DNA of 64,000 nucleotides from Nemertoderma westbladi (lineage: Eukaryota; Xenacoelomorpha; Nemertodermatida; Nemertodermatidae), in the NCBI GenBank assembly GCA_032718475.1, contig JAUCBJ010002096.1, positions 19,824-83,823 on the forward strand, written 5' to 3'. The position numbers were made by a program, and so were the translations under genes. The notes under the pieces were generated by a model that was not told where the DNA came from, searched no databases, and was given only the letters and a program-made list of their open reading frames with translations. Of the stretch, positions 31,740 through 45,100 are shown piece by piece (within the stretch, counting starts at the first letter, position 1; each line of letters starts with the position of its first letter).

Positions 31740-34700
31740 TTGATCCCAATTAATTAACAATTATCTAATGACTCAAACCTAACTTGCACGCCCCCAACAA
31801 CCAAATAGACAGTTGTATGATGAAAATGAGAGGTGATAGTATTATGATACAAAAATTGACCTTTGAAAATATATTGGAAAGAAAGTTACAATTATTGCAT
31901 ATATCTAATTTTGGTCTTTACAATTTGAAATGCTCATGCTCCACTAAAAGTAAAGTAAAGGAAAGTTTTATTCGGCTGTTATGTAAGGGATTACGCACAA
32001 AGTCTTACCCCTTACGATTTATTTTCAGTGCGGTAACCCCAGAGCTACGTTATAGTCCCCTGAGGAAGCTGGTACTCATTTAGTTAACATTTAAGGGCGG
32101 AAAGCAAAGGTGCATCCTGGCCGCCCTGGCTAGTCCCTTTATTTGTGACAAAACGAAAAGTAGCTTTTCATGGATCACAACGAATTATTATAAGTTTCAT
32201 TCGACTCATAAGAGCCGACTGTTAAGTTCTGTTCATGTAACAATGTGATTTGTAAGGAATTGTTGGATAATAAAATACAAAATATATACAACGTTGTTAT
32301 AAGAAAATCAATATTCATGGCTGGAAGGGGCGGGGGGGGGGGGGGGGGGGGGGTGTTTGGGCAGAATTCCTTATTACATATTTGCCCCATTGTAGCCTTC
32401 TTAGACCAAAAATATTTCAAATTTAATTTAAACCCAACTATAAATATTAAAGAATAAAATACAAATTTTAGTGTTGCAAAATACGTGGATGTTAATAATA
32501 TCGCACAACTGTACGTTATTCATAAACGCAGTAATTAAAATAAAAATTTCATTTTAGTTTTTTGTACATGAAAATTAGATTTGAATTCTATTAAATATTG
32601 TAATAGATTTTTTATGGATCATAAGTTTATACTATTAATAAATTACATAATATCAATATTACTATTACTTAGTATAACTTATTGAAGATACGCCGCGATT
32701 ACGAATACGAATATAAAATAAGTATTAATTAATTTAAGTTATTACAAAATTGGACACTGCGGGTCACATTACATAATTATCAATTATCTGGCATCACCAA
32801 AACTTTACAAATGCTTTAAACCACTACAACGTCACTAAAAATAAAATAACAAAAGTATCTGAATATCGGCCTAGCAATATCTATAAGTTTAAATTAACCA
32901 AAGAGTTGCATTATTATGTAATGCCTCTATGGAATCCATCTTTAAGAGAATTTCAGCCAAAAGGCACTTCTCGGTCGGCCATGGGCAAGTCGTAGACATT
33001 ACGGTTGGTCGCTAGTGAGCCAATTTGGAGCTTTAGCTCCAATGGAATTTCGGATCGAGATCATTCATAGTGCGATCAAGGAGGGAAGGTGGGTCATTCT
33101 TCACAGTATTTCAAATCCTGGCATCAATCACTTTTGCCACAAGATGACGCCGTCGCTGGGATACAAACTATCTGTACAAATGTTTGCTAGCTGTACCAGT
33201 GGTGGCTAATTGGATGAAACAGTACCCACTACCCAGGTATGAATTTTACCGAAATAACGGTAAATTTGCGTAAATTGAGATTTTTCTCGCTCTTTTATTT
33301 ACACCCGGAAGTTGGGTCTTTTAGGCTTAGTGGTGAAATTAGGAACTGTTGCGCTTGAGTATAACTACAACGTATTATATTATCAAGTGTATTATATTTA
33401 TCACCGATTTTCGGAGTCGAAAATTTGATAGATTACGTATCGATTATCTAGAACTTAATATAATAGTCTCTTCGTGATATTTGCAAGTCAGTGGCTGAAG
33501 TGTTGATTTTGGGCTAAAATTTATACTTCGTGCACCAAATTGGCGTGGATAAGACAACAAATTTAAAAAAACAAATGGATCAAAATTCTTAAAATTCCAC
33601 ATACTATAAATGGACAAAATTTCAGAAGATATAATTATAATTAAGTAATAAAACGCTATGTGTGAGGTCCTTTTTCTATACTTGTTGTCACGCATGCGCC
33701 CGGTGTGGGAGAATCCTCCCTGAGGATCCCCCCCCCCCCCCCCCCAAGGTATGGTTTGGTTTTCTAAGGAACTGCATGGCATATCCGGCAATGGCAGCAG
33801 ACTATGATAATCAATAGTTGGACAAAAGTTAGACATTATTATATTATCTGCTTATTAGTAAGTGAGTATAATGAATGAATCAATGAATGGACCGTGCTGG
33901 TTTCATTAAAACTAATGGATTATCCAGCATCAGTGTTAATAAGGTATTCATTTCATAATAAAGCAGATCATGCAGTATCCATCCAACTGCTAATTATAAA
34001 ATCAATGGACTTTGCCATTTCAATCACTGGAGTAATTAAATGCCTCCGGGAGTTGCACACCATTTGTACTGTTCATTGAAGCGTTTAGTTTCATATGGCT
34101 GGCTACCTGTGAGTGAATTTATTGTGATATTTATTATAATATAAGGAATAATCGTTATAATATCAAACAGAAATAGGTAGATGAAAAGTTCGGAGTTTTT
34201 ATTAATTATAAAATTACGGTCCTATAAAATAAGTATAAGGTCCTACTAAACTCCCAAAAGAACCCAAAAAACCTAAAAGAACTAAATAGAACCCAAAAGA
34301 ATCCAATAGAACCCAAAAGAACCCAAAAACAGCCAAAAAACCCAAAAGAATCAAATAGGCGTATATAATGCAATTTGTTATGCCAATTCGTTCAACCTGA
34401 CTGTATTCAATAATCTGACAGCATAAAATCACTGAATATTTATAGCATGAATTATAGCACAATACTAATGAATCACACAATTTTAAGCACATTAGTTAAA
34501 GTTTGTAAGTTAATTTCGGCATTATACTGGCTTCTGGTCCGCGGACCAATGTATAATGTAATCATGTGTAATCATATGTACAATAAAATAATAATAACAA
34601 TGAAGTAATTCAATGTTTATTGTTTTGGTTCCCCCAACAAGCCACTGTAACCTGCTCCTTTACTAACCTGCTCATTTAAATGGCTTTGCCGGAAAACGTA

Positions 34701-34775
34701 TTTGGTCCGCGGACCAAATACCAGTATATGGCCTTAATTTCTGCCCTATATGTATCCCCTATAGTACAGCGTTGC
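31740..34775. other. Non-coding stretch after the GPCR exon
   Basis: No further GPCR exon is recognised. It contains a 22-bp G run (32332-32353), an 18-bp C run (33728-33745) and an AAAAGAACCCAATAG-type repeat (34240-34350). The rest is AT-rich and unassigned; intron or intergenic cannot be decided. Confidence 0.5.
34240..34350 (+). repeat. AAAAGAACCCAA minisatellite
   Basis: About eight degenerate copies of a 12-15 bp unit, AAAAGAACCCAA or AATAGAACCCAA. Confidence 0.6.
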
Positions 34776-34794
34776 AAATGTCCTATCAGTGCAT

Positions 34795-34945
34795 GTCAGC
34801 TCTCCATCGACGAATCCCAGGGTGTGCCTTGATCGCCGGCCGCCACGAAGGTACAGTGAACTCTTCTGGAGGAGCACAAACTGCAGACGCCGCCTCACTC
34901 CTCCCACAACTCTTTCAAGGCCCCTCTCCCACGCGGCCTTGGTGT
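34795..34945 (-). pseudogene. C-terminal fossil of the 17-kb RT family
   Basis: The minus strand reads WERGLERVVGGVRRRLQFVL then LRGGRRSRHTLGFVDG, collinear with the C-terminal segment at 17435-17160 (RRRLQFALL, LRGGRQSWRALGFGDG). Only this end is present. Confidence 0.6.
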
Positions 34946-35654
34946 AAAGCGACGGCAGCCTTGATGAACGTTGATGACTTTGATTCTTCCATCGTCTTAT
35001 AAACAGCCCCGGATCAGGGTCACTTATTTCCCTTTGACCTGAAAGGGTCCCACCATGGATTCGAGTAGGTCCACTAATACCTTCAGCGGCCTTCATCGCG
35101 TCAATTTAGTTAGTTACTAGTATAGTTAATAGTTATTGGTATGTTGAAATATAAATATGCTAATCAAAATTTGTCAACTCCTAGCGGTTCATACAGTAAG
35201 TAAACATTAAAAAGTGCAGACGTGTTGAACGTGTTTATATACTGTAGTTTACTAAAAATAGTCCTGTCTTTTTATCATTCGACCAGATGACGTTTTAATT
35301 TGTTGTAATCCTTTTCCTGGGCCAATGATTCGTGGTAGAGTTTACGAAAATATATATATTATAATGTTCAATCATATTACTGTACAACTAACAGCGCTGA
35401 CCGTTGATAATACAGCTACAGTATTTACTGAATAAGTTAAAGTAAAATTAATATGTTAAAGATATTATAATTTGCTACAATATGTCGGTTGTATTGTCGG
35501 CCTAAGTTAAAGTACGTCGATATTAACAGAGCTCGTTCAGCCATTGATAATAATATTTTCAACCAATAATGCCATCAACAAATGCTGTAGATAGATTGAA
35601 ATCCCGCTAAAAAAAGTTGTAATTTTATTACCAGTATTATTTAGCCAATCAAAG
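34946..35654. other. Short non-coding stretch before the 21-bp satellite
   Basis: AT-rich, with no recognised gene or repeat; part may be flanking sequence of the retroelement fossil. Confidence 0.4.
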
Positions 35655-36510
35655 TAAAGTTAGTAAGTCGTTCGCACGAGTTAGTAAGTCGTTCGCACGC
35701 GTTAGTTAAGTCGTCCGCACGACTTAGTATGTCGTTCTCACGACTTAGTAAGTCGTTCGCACGAGTTAGTAAGTCGTTCGCTCGCGTTAGTATGTCGTTC
35801 GCACGAGTTCGTTAAGTCGTTCGCACGACTTAGTAAGTCGTTCGCACGACTTAGTAAGTCGTTCGCACGACTTAGTACGTCGTTCGCACGACATACTAAG
35901 TCGTTCGCACGACATACTAAGTCGTTCGCACGACATACTAAGTCGTTCGCACGACGTAGTAAGTCGTTCGCACGACTTAGTAAGTCGTTCGCACGAGTTA
36001 GTAAGTCGTTCGCACGACATACTAAGTCGTTCGCACGACGTAGTAAGTCGTTCGCACGACTTAGTAAGTCGTTCGCACGAGTTAGTAAGTCGTTCGCTCG
36101 CGTTAGTAAGTCGTTCGCTCGCGTTAGTTAAGTCGTTCGCACGACTTAGTATGTCGTTCTCACGACTTAGTAAGTCGTTCGCACGAGTTAGTAAGTCGTT
36201 CGCTCGCGTTAGTATGTCGTTCGCACGAGTTCGTTAAGTCGTTCGCACGACTTAGTAAGTCGTTCGCACGACTTAGTAAGTCGTTCGCACGACTTAGTAC
36301 GTCGTTCGCACGACATACTAAGTCGTTCGCACGACATACTAAGTCGTTCGCACGACATACTAAGTCGTTCGCACGACGTAGTATGTCGTTCGCACGAGTT
36401 CGTTAAGTCGTTCGCACGAGCTAGTTAAGTCGTTCGCACGACTTAGTAAGTCGTTCGCACGACATACTAAGTCATTCGCACGACATACTAAGTCATTCGC
36501 ACGAGTTAGC
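35655..36510 (+). repeat. 21-bp satellite with a hairpin in many units
   Basis: About 40 units. The commonest, AAGTCGT-TCGC-ACGACTT plus AGT, forms a 7-bp stem with a TCGC loop; variants end ACGACATACT, ACGAGTTAGT or GCTCGCGTTAGT. A block of about 430 bp (from 35660) is repeated with the same order of variants (from about 36090), so a higher-order duplication is present. On the minus strand it reads SCERLTK repeats, a by-product of the period being a multiple of three. Confidence 0.9.
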
Positions 36511-36969
36511 GAAAATAAATAATTTTTTTTTCTCATGTCCCTTTAGGGGCTCCGTACCTGACTGAGCATAATTAATATTAAATTAAATAATTAATTTTTT
36601 ATTTTAATTCAAATTAACTTATTGTGTCAGAAGGTCTAATTGTTGGGTGATTATACATAAGCGAGCATGCATGCGTAACATTTATTGGTTCCATGAGTGT
36701 CGTTGATCTCCACCTCCACTACTCTTCACCTCCATTGACTTAGCTAAAGAGTCAAGGGACTTGACTATATTCGTGGCTCTTTGGGAACGTTATCGATATT
36801 CATAACCGTTCTAGAATAAAGTTTCATAACCGTATCTGAGCGTACTATATTGCCCTCTTTATTTTCGTATGCGTAATAATATGTTATCTTAATTAGCTAA
36901 ATGATGGGTTTGTCAGATCGCACCAACAAACTATTATTTCAGTTTAAAATTTCCTTCAAAAGTATGTAA

Positions 36970-37510
36970 GTGTAGTGTTACGTCATTTTTGGTGCACCAA
37001 AATTAGGGCGTGGCACTTCAAATTTTCAAAATTTCAATATTCGTTAAATACTCGAAAGTTTTGATTTCAACGCATTTTATGGGTTTTCTGGCCCGCTGAA
37101 TCGATTGAAAATAATATAGAAGCCTCAATTCTTAGTGGTGCATCATTTTTGGTGCGCCAAAATTAGGGCGTGGCAAGTAGGCCTACTTCAAATTTTCAAC
37201 ATTTTTCAAAGTTTTCATTTCAACCCATTCTTATAAGTTATATTGACCGCCGAATCGAAAGATAGGAATATAGAAGCCTCAAGTTTTAGTGGTACGTCAT
37301 TATTGGTACACCAATATTAGGGCGTGGTACTTTTTCAAAATTAGAATAAGTGCTACTCCCAAATTTTGGTGCACCAAAAATGTCGAACCACTAAGTCTTC
37401 CGGTTTTCAGCGGTCGAGAAAACCTATACAAATTCGTTGAAATCAAAACTTGGCGGCATTTTCGGAATATTGTATTTTTCAAAATTTGAAGTGCAACGCA
37501 GGTGCACGAA
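36970..37510 (+). repeat. Diverged ~160-bp tandem repeat
   Basis: The motif TTTTGGTGCACCAAAATTAG followed by GGCGTGGC recurs near 36988, 37148 and 37304, with a weaker inverted-looking copy near 37365. GGTGCACC is itself palindromic. Between copies, GAAGCCTCAA and the CATTTTATGGGTT-type sequences are also shared. Confidence 0.55.
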
Positions 37511-40500
37511 AAATAGCAACCTGTTCAATTTTCGGAAATGGAATATAATGACATTCGATTCAGCATAGTGAAAAATCTACTAACGCTAGCCAACAATGCC
37601 ACACTATTAGTTTTTAGAATATCAAAAAATTATATATTTTGTCCTGCGACTACTTCTATTTTTCATGAAAATTATTATGTCCACCTTATGAAATTTTAAT
37701 TTTTTTGGATTTGAAAATGTTCTTCGATAATTTTTTCACCTACAGCCCAAATTTCGTAGGATTTCATTGGATGATTACTAAAATACAGTGGGGGGGGGGA
37801 GGGAGAATCGACCCCCGATTGTTGTGACTGCCTGTTGAGAAAGCAATCTGACTACTGAAGCGAAAGCCACCGATCTTCAGACGGTCGCGTCGTCAGCTTT
37901 TTTTACATTTTGTACGGTACACATACATAATATTCTACTTAACTTGCTTACTTAATTAAATTCCATCAAATAACCAGGCAAACGTTCTCCAATCATTTAA
38001 CTACATGTTGCACTTATCATGTATCATCTGCCTATATAGTAAATAGTGTCAGGTTTGGTGATCCTCAACTAGGTTATATAACCGGTTCCACTGTGTTCTA
38101 TAGACATTCATTTCTTATTTCCGTTATCTAGGTTGTGCCAGTATTTTTTTAAATAAGGTAACCTGTTATGTGTCGGTCTAATGAGTTTCAACGGGATACT
38201 TATTGTCAATTTTCGTATCTCTAATGAGCAGATCGACATGGACAACATCTAATGATGTGCCAATCTGTCACCCCAGGCTAATTTATATAACCCGCCCTTT
38301 TTATGATCGAATTTAGTATAGCTTTTGGAATACAATTCAAGCCATTCATTATGACTATGTGATAGTTGTGTTCCTGGGAACTTAGATATTATCTGAAATT
38401 TATCAAATACATAAATTAGAAAATAATTAGAAGACCGTTAGGGCTTATTGCTGTCAAAAATAACGTCTGTTTGTTTGTTTGTTTGTCTGTCTGTATGTTT
38501 GTGCACATTCATACATCCTATAAATTTTTTGGTAAAGTCTGATTTCACCGGTACCTATGGTACCAATGATTGATTATGATATATTGTTGGATGCAGTTCA
38601 CCAAACTGTACAATCACATTAAAAAATAAATCCGATAATCGGTGCTCAAGATATCATCAAATTACATTCAATTAGAAGACCTTTAGGCCTTACTTGTTGA
38701 GAGGTCAAGAATATGTGCCGTTTTAACTCTGTCAAATTGTCCTTCTTAGGGGCTGAGGGGCTGACGATCTTCTTATAGCCAGCCAGCTTTCTGCCTCTCT
38801 AGTATTATTATTTAGCAATTAAACTCTTTTCCTTGGAATAGGGAACGTTTTGCTTAGAGTTACTTCTAGTTGTGCTGCTCTATGTCTGGATGTTACATAC
38901 CAGAATGATCTAAGAGTACATACAAAATCCAATGGTAAATATGCAGCATATTATAAGCAATGTGGTGGTGCTATACAATAAAGAAAACGCCTTATTGCCA
39001 AAACCTGCACTGCAATCCCAGCTTCCCGGACATTTCGCTATAGCACCAGTCTCTTGTGGTATGGCAAATTCCTGACTTGAACATAAATAGTGGTCAGTCA
39101 ATAACATTCTCCACCTTTTCAAAGACATTGGGCATGAGAATATTGCCGAATATGGAAAGTGTATGGCCAACTGATTGCTTTTGTGTGGCTTTGTTTCTGT
39201 ATCTACTGGCAATGCAATGCAATACAATGCAACATACTGCGGCTTGTCAACTGTGTGTTTATGGATGTCTCTGGATTTTCGACTGAAAAGCCAATGACGA
39301 GTGTACTAATTAAAAAAAATATTTTTGTGACGTTAGGCCAGGGATTACGACTTATTACCAGTGTCCAATGATCCCCCGTGATCTATACTCTATATATTCA
39401 GAAATATACTAATGATTATTCCTCTGGAATACTATCTTTCAAACAGCCCAATCAGCAGCACTAGCAAATTGTTGTAATATTCCTGATCCCATCAACTGAC
39501 GGCTCTGTGTGTTACTGTTATTTAACCCATACAATTACAACGCCGCATCCAGGTCGTCGCCAGCACAAACCCATAGTGGATACACTCTCTCTGTTGCCAA
39601 GGGCGAACACTTAGTCTACTTTGTGGTATACCTTAGATCTGGCTTTGATTTCACCCCATCATTTGGTAAATTGTGTCGGCTGACAGAGCAGCCTGCACCA
39701 TGATATTCCCACATGTTTGTTTCTTAGTGGTGTGGGATTGCCATGGTGTGGCCCCGTAGAGTCGCAGGGTTCTCCCCCCTCCTTGGATATAATCCTGTGC
39801 GATGTGTTGCAAGCGCTATTCATTTACTTGTGACCCTTCGGAAGAGCAATGTAAATGCAAAAAGTTTAATACCAAGTAATTGCATGAAATTAAATACTCT
39901 ATATTCTACATGAATAAAATATGGATAAAGTAACAACATATGCCTAAAGCAGAATACCAAATGCCCATTGTCTTCTAATTAAAAATATTATAAAACTTGG
40001 TCTGCATACATACATCTTCTCTGAATGCAATCACCCCGTTTACCCTTGAAACCAGCTGAATGTCAGATATGTTATGGTGACGGCCTCACAAGTTACGATC
40101 AGAAGAAGGTAACAATTAATTATTTAAAATTTAAATCCGACATTTATACCCCAAGGTGGGACCTATAAACCATAGGTAGCACCTTAGCACAATGTAATAG
40201 GCATTATATGGATTCGGGTGGTTTCATGTTTTAGTATGTACCATCAAATGCTATATCATTAGCAAATAATCATTCTCTTAAAACATCAGTTATGAAAATA
40301 ATATTATAAAGTCGTAATGTGTAATAATTTTCAAAAAAATCACTTATTTGTAGAGTAATTTAATTATCACTAATTACTAAATTAGTAATTGGCGAGTGCT
40401 TATTGTACACTTCTTGTATTTTTTGATTTTGGTCAATTTTCAGAAAATCCTCAATGATGCCAATTGGGCATCAGTCGGATTCTTGATGACAACAATATTA

Positions 40501-41050
40501 CCAACCCGAAACAGTTAAAACACGTTCGAGGGGCTTTCGCGCAGCACGAGAGCCTATATTATAAAGTACAATATAATATTGTCTATTAGATATACGAAAA
40601 CACCGTCTTTACCAAAATATATATAAGTGAAGGCGATGCTATCAGTTTGTGATAAACTAGTTGTAAAAACAGAGATCCATTTCAGTTTGCCCTTACACAC
40701 TTTAACTGTCATTTGTAAACCTTCTAACTAGGGCTATTTAAGTTAAGTATGACATTTTTAGTTTTACAATACTCTTCTCCTTCATTAGCCTCGTTGCGCT
40801 CGTCCTGTTTTGACTTAAAATAATCTTCCTAAACGGAGACTAGCGACCTTTATAACTGTGCCTCTCGAAACTGTGAGAGTAACTGTTGATTTATGGCAGG
40901 TGGATACTCGTATCCACTGTAATCTCGTTGCGTTCGTTTTTTTTTTACCAAACTTCCGATTCTTTCTAAACTTTTGCCGGAATACATACGTACCAAGTTT
41001 CGTTTAATCTCATCAAGGAATAACCGAGTTATTAGCGATCAAATATTTAT
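37511..41050. other. Long AT-rich stretch without a supported gene
   Basis: No exon, RNA gene or known element can be defended. It contains a 10-bp G run (37790-37799), a GTTT/GTCT microsatellite (38463-38497) and scattered short open frames with no motifs. Confidence 0.45.
38463..38497 (+). repeat. GTTT/GTCT microsatellite
   Basis: Tandem GTTT then GTCT tetranucleotides within otherwise unremarkable sequence. Confidence 0.8.
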
Positions 41051-41051
41051 G

Positions 41052-41069
41052 ACGACGACGACGACGACA
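41052..41069 (+). repeat. GAC trinucleotide microsatellite
   Basis: Six perfect copies of the GAC triplet. Confidence 0.8.
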
Positions 41070-41599
41070 TACAACTCGTTAATGGCGCCCATATGCTAAG
41101 GCTTCGCTCACTTCGGGGCTCGCCCATCATTTACTATATACTTGCATGCAAGGTATAATGCGATATTTGCCGGACTAAAAACTAATTAAACCAATTAAAT
41201 AAAAAATAACTAAATAATGTGTTTATTTTATTAGTAAATACTAGTAAATCAACAGGATAAAACAAACTTAACAATTACATGTATATTAATTAATATCTTG
41301 ATTTATTTTACGCCGATAAATGATATTTTATAGCAGAAAAGAAATGAATGATGTTATGATGATGTTATGATGTGAATGATGTATTGTTGAGATCATCAGA
41401 GATACATGTTAACCCGGGGAATTGCGTATTAATAATGGGGGGAAAGGTGATTCGCCTTTATACCATTTCTATCCCCGAAACCTTGAGTGGAGGAAGCCAA
41501 ATATCAGTCTCCTTCGTACGCGACCCACAGGGGAGTCTCAAGCATTGTCACTCCTTTAACGACAAGGGTCTCGTTGAGGTGGTGAATGAAGATTTCGGC

Positions 41600-41716
41600 T
41601 TTATTGTGCACCACACACCGGCGTTGGTTCACCACACACCGTCACTGGTGCATCACACACCGTCAGTGGTGCACCATACACACAGTTATTGGTGCACAAC
41701 AACCGTCAGTGGTGCA
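41600..41716 (+). repeat. Minisatellite with CACCACACACCGTCAGTGGTG units
   Basis: About four copies of a 24-bp unit containing GGTGCACCACACACCGTC. Many units can fold because GGTGCACC is palindromic. Confidence 0.65.
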
Positions 41717-41718
41717 CC

Positions 41719-41815
41719 ACAGATTGGACAGGGTATACGATGTGGCGTCAGCGTTGATTATCGCGATATCGAAGGACGCCACGCGTTGATTTTCCCAGAC
41801 AACTCGACCCACCAA
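41719..41815 (-). pseudogene. Endonuclease-like core fossil of the 17-kb RT family
   Basis: The minus strand reads VVWENQRVASFDIAIINADA then TSY, almost the same as GVWANQRVASFDIAVLNADA at 17600-17530. It keeps the putative catalytic Asp region and lacks the flanking domains. Confidence 0.6.
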
Positions 41816-42199
41816 AAATTAAATTAAACTAGATCTCTGGTAGATCTTTTTGTTTCAAAGTAAGAAGTGTCGAATAATGTGATAGGCTACACTAGCAATG
41901 CTTTGTGCTCGGGGACTAAATAAGCACAGTGGCTGAATCACACCCAGTTACTAAATAAATAAATAATTTGCGCCAGAACGCATTGCCATGAAGTTGCTTT
42001 TAGTTTTAGGGAGACCTACATAACATGAAATATTCATGAGCTCCATCTTTGTAGTTCGCACTTAATTAAAATCCAAAGAAATTTATTGGGTTGACTGAGT
42101 GCAACTCCAATTCAATATACAGTAATGAAAACCAGGCCAATCTCTTCCTATTAGAATTTCATCAATCAATTACCCGACACATTTTGGGAACTCACTTAA

Positions 42200-45100
42200 T
42201 AAAAGCTTTGGAACAAGGTGTGGTGCCAAGTCGGACCGACATGGAGGGGCGAGATGAGGTGCCAAGTCGGACCAACATGGATTAACGAGATGATGTTCCA
42301 AAGCAGACCGACATGGCGGGGCGAGATGAGGTGCCAAGTCAGACCGACAAGGAGGTGCAAGATGAGGTGCTAAGTCGGACCGACATGAGGAGCGAGATGA
42401 AGTGCCAAGTCGGACCAACATGGATTAACGAGATGAGGTTCCAAGACCCGACCAACATGGAGGGGCGAGATGAGGTGCCAAGTCAGACCGACAAGGAGGT
42501 GCAAGATGAGGTGCTAAGTCGGACCTACATGAGGAGCGAGATGAAGTGCCAAGTCGTACCGACATGGAGGGGCGATGAGGTGTCTAGTCGGACCGACATG
42601 GCGGGGCGAGATGAGGTGCCAAGTCGGACCAACATGGATTAACGAGATGAGGTTCCAAGACGGACCAACATGGCGGGATGAGATGAGGTGCCACGTTGGA
42701 CCGACAAGGAGGCGCGAGATGAGGTGCTAAGTCGGACTGACATGAGGAGCGAGATGAAGTGCCAAGTTGGACCGACATGGAGGGGAGATGAGGTGTCTAG
42801 TCGGACCGACATGGCGGGGCGAGATGAGGTGCCAAGTCGGACCGACATGGCGGGGCGAGATGAGGTGCCAAGTCGGACCGACATGGCGGGGCGAGATGAG
42901 GTGCCAAGTCAGACCGACAAGGAGGTGCAAGATGAGGTGCTAAGTCGGACCTACATGAGGAGCGAGATGAAGTGCCAAGTCGTACCGACATGGAGGGGCG
43001 ATGAGGTGTCTAGTCGGACCGACATGGCGGGGCGAGATGAGGTGCCAAGTCGGACCAACATGGATTAACGAGATGAGGTTCCAAGACGGACCAACATGGC
43101 GGGATGAGATGAGGTGCCACGTTGGACCGACAAGGAGGCGCGAGATGAGGTGCTAAGTCGGACTGACATGAGGAGCGAGATGAAGTGCCAAGTTGGACCG
43201 ACATGGAGGGGAGATGAGGTGTCTAGTCGGACCGACATGGCGGGGCGAGATGAGGTGCCAAGTCGGACCGACATGGCGGGGCGAGATGAGGTGCCAAGTC
43301 GGACCGACATGGCGGGGCGAGATGAGGTGCCAAGTCAGACCGACAAGGAGGCGCGAGATGAGGTGCTAAGTCGGACTGACATGAGGAGCGAGATGAAGTG
43401 CCAAGTTGGACCGACATGGAGGGGAGATGAGGTGTCTAGTCGGACCGACATGGCGGGGCGAGATGAAGTGCCAAGTTGGACCGACATGGAGGGGAGATGA
43501 GGTTGCAAGGCTGACCGACATGACGGGGCAAGATGAGGTGCCAAGTCGGACTGTCAACATGGATTAACGAAATGAGGTTCCAAGACGGACCAACGTGGAG
43601 GGGCGAGATGAGGTAGAAGTCGGACCGACATGGAGGGTTGATGAGGTGTCAAGTCAGACCGACATGGAGGGGCGAGATGAGGTGCAAAGTCGGACCGACA
43701 TGGAGGGGCGAGATGAGGTGTCAAGTCGGAACGACATGGTGGATCGAGACGAGGTGCTAAGTCGGACCGACATGAGGGGCGAGATGAAGTGCCAAGTCGG
43801 ACCGACATGGCAAGGCGAGATGAAGTATCAAGTCGGACCAACATGGATTAACGAGATGAGGTTCCAAGATGGACTGCCATGGAGGGGCGAGATGAGGTCC
43901 AAGTCGGACCGAAAAGGAGGCGCGAGATGAGGAGCTAGGTCGGACCGACATGGAGGGGCGAGATGAGGTGCCAAGTCGGACCGACGTGGAGGAGCGAGAT
44001 GAGGTGCTAAGTCGGACCAACATGAGGGGCGAGATGAAGTGCCAAGTCGGACCGATATGGAGGGGCAATGAGGTGTAAAGTCGGACCGACATGGAGGGGC
44101 GAGATGAGGTGCCAAGTCGGACCTACAAGGAGGTGCAATATGAGGTGCTAAGTTGGACCGACATGGAGGGGCGAGATGAGGTGCAAAGTTGGACCGACAT
44201 GAGGAGCGAGATGAAGTGCCAAGTCGGGCCGTCATGGAGGGGCGATCAGGTGTCAAGTCGGACCAACATGGAGGAGCGAGATGAGGTGCCAAGTCAGACC
44301 AACAAGAAGGCACGATATGATGTGCTAAGTCAGACCGAGATGGAGGGGCGAGTTGAGTTTCCAAGTTGGACCAACATGGAGGAGCGAGATGAAGTGCTAA
44401 GTCGGACCAACATGAGGAGCGATATGAAGTGCCAAGTCGGACCGAAATGGAGGGGTGATGAGGTGTCAAGTCGGACCGAAATCGAGGAGCGGGATGAGGT
44501 GCCAATTGGACCAACAAGGAGGCTCGAGATTAGGTGCTAAGTCGGACTGACATGGAGGAGCGTAATGAGGTGCCAAGTCGGACAGACAAGGAGGCGCGAG
44601 ATGAGGTGGCAAGTCGGACCGACATGGAGGAGTGAGATGAGGTGCTAAGTCGGACCGACATGGAGGAGTGAGATGAGGTGCTAAGTCGGACCGACATGAG
44701 GAGCGCGATGAGGTGCTAAGTCGGACCGACATGAGGAGCGAGATGAGGTGCCAAGTCGGACCGACATGGAGAGGCAGCGAGATGAGGTGCCAAATTAGAC
44801 TGGCATGGCAGGGCGGCGAGATGAGGTGCCAAATCGTACCGACATGGAGGGGCGGCGAGATGAGGTGCCAAATCGGACCAACATGGAGGGGTGGCGAGAC
44901 AAGGTGCCAAGTCGGATGGATGTGGAGGAGCAAGATGAGGTGCCAAGTCGGACCGACATAGAGTATCAATATGAGGTGCCAAGTCGGACCAACATGGAGG
45001 GGCAGCGAGATGAGGTGCCAAATAGTACCGACATGGAGGGGCGAGCGAGATGAGGTGCAAAATCGGACCAACATGGAGGGGTGGCGAGACAAGGTGCCAA

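Noticed and set aside
35655-36510. Hairpin repeats as a CRISPR or bacterial repeat array
   Set aside because: Units are contiguous with no spacers, and the surroundings hold LINEs and spliced genes.
37797-37880. Possible minus-strand tRNA or SINE head
   Set aside because: GGTCGATTCTCCC looks like a box B, but no acceptable box A or cloverleaf could be drawn.
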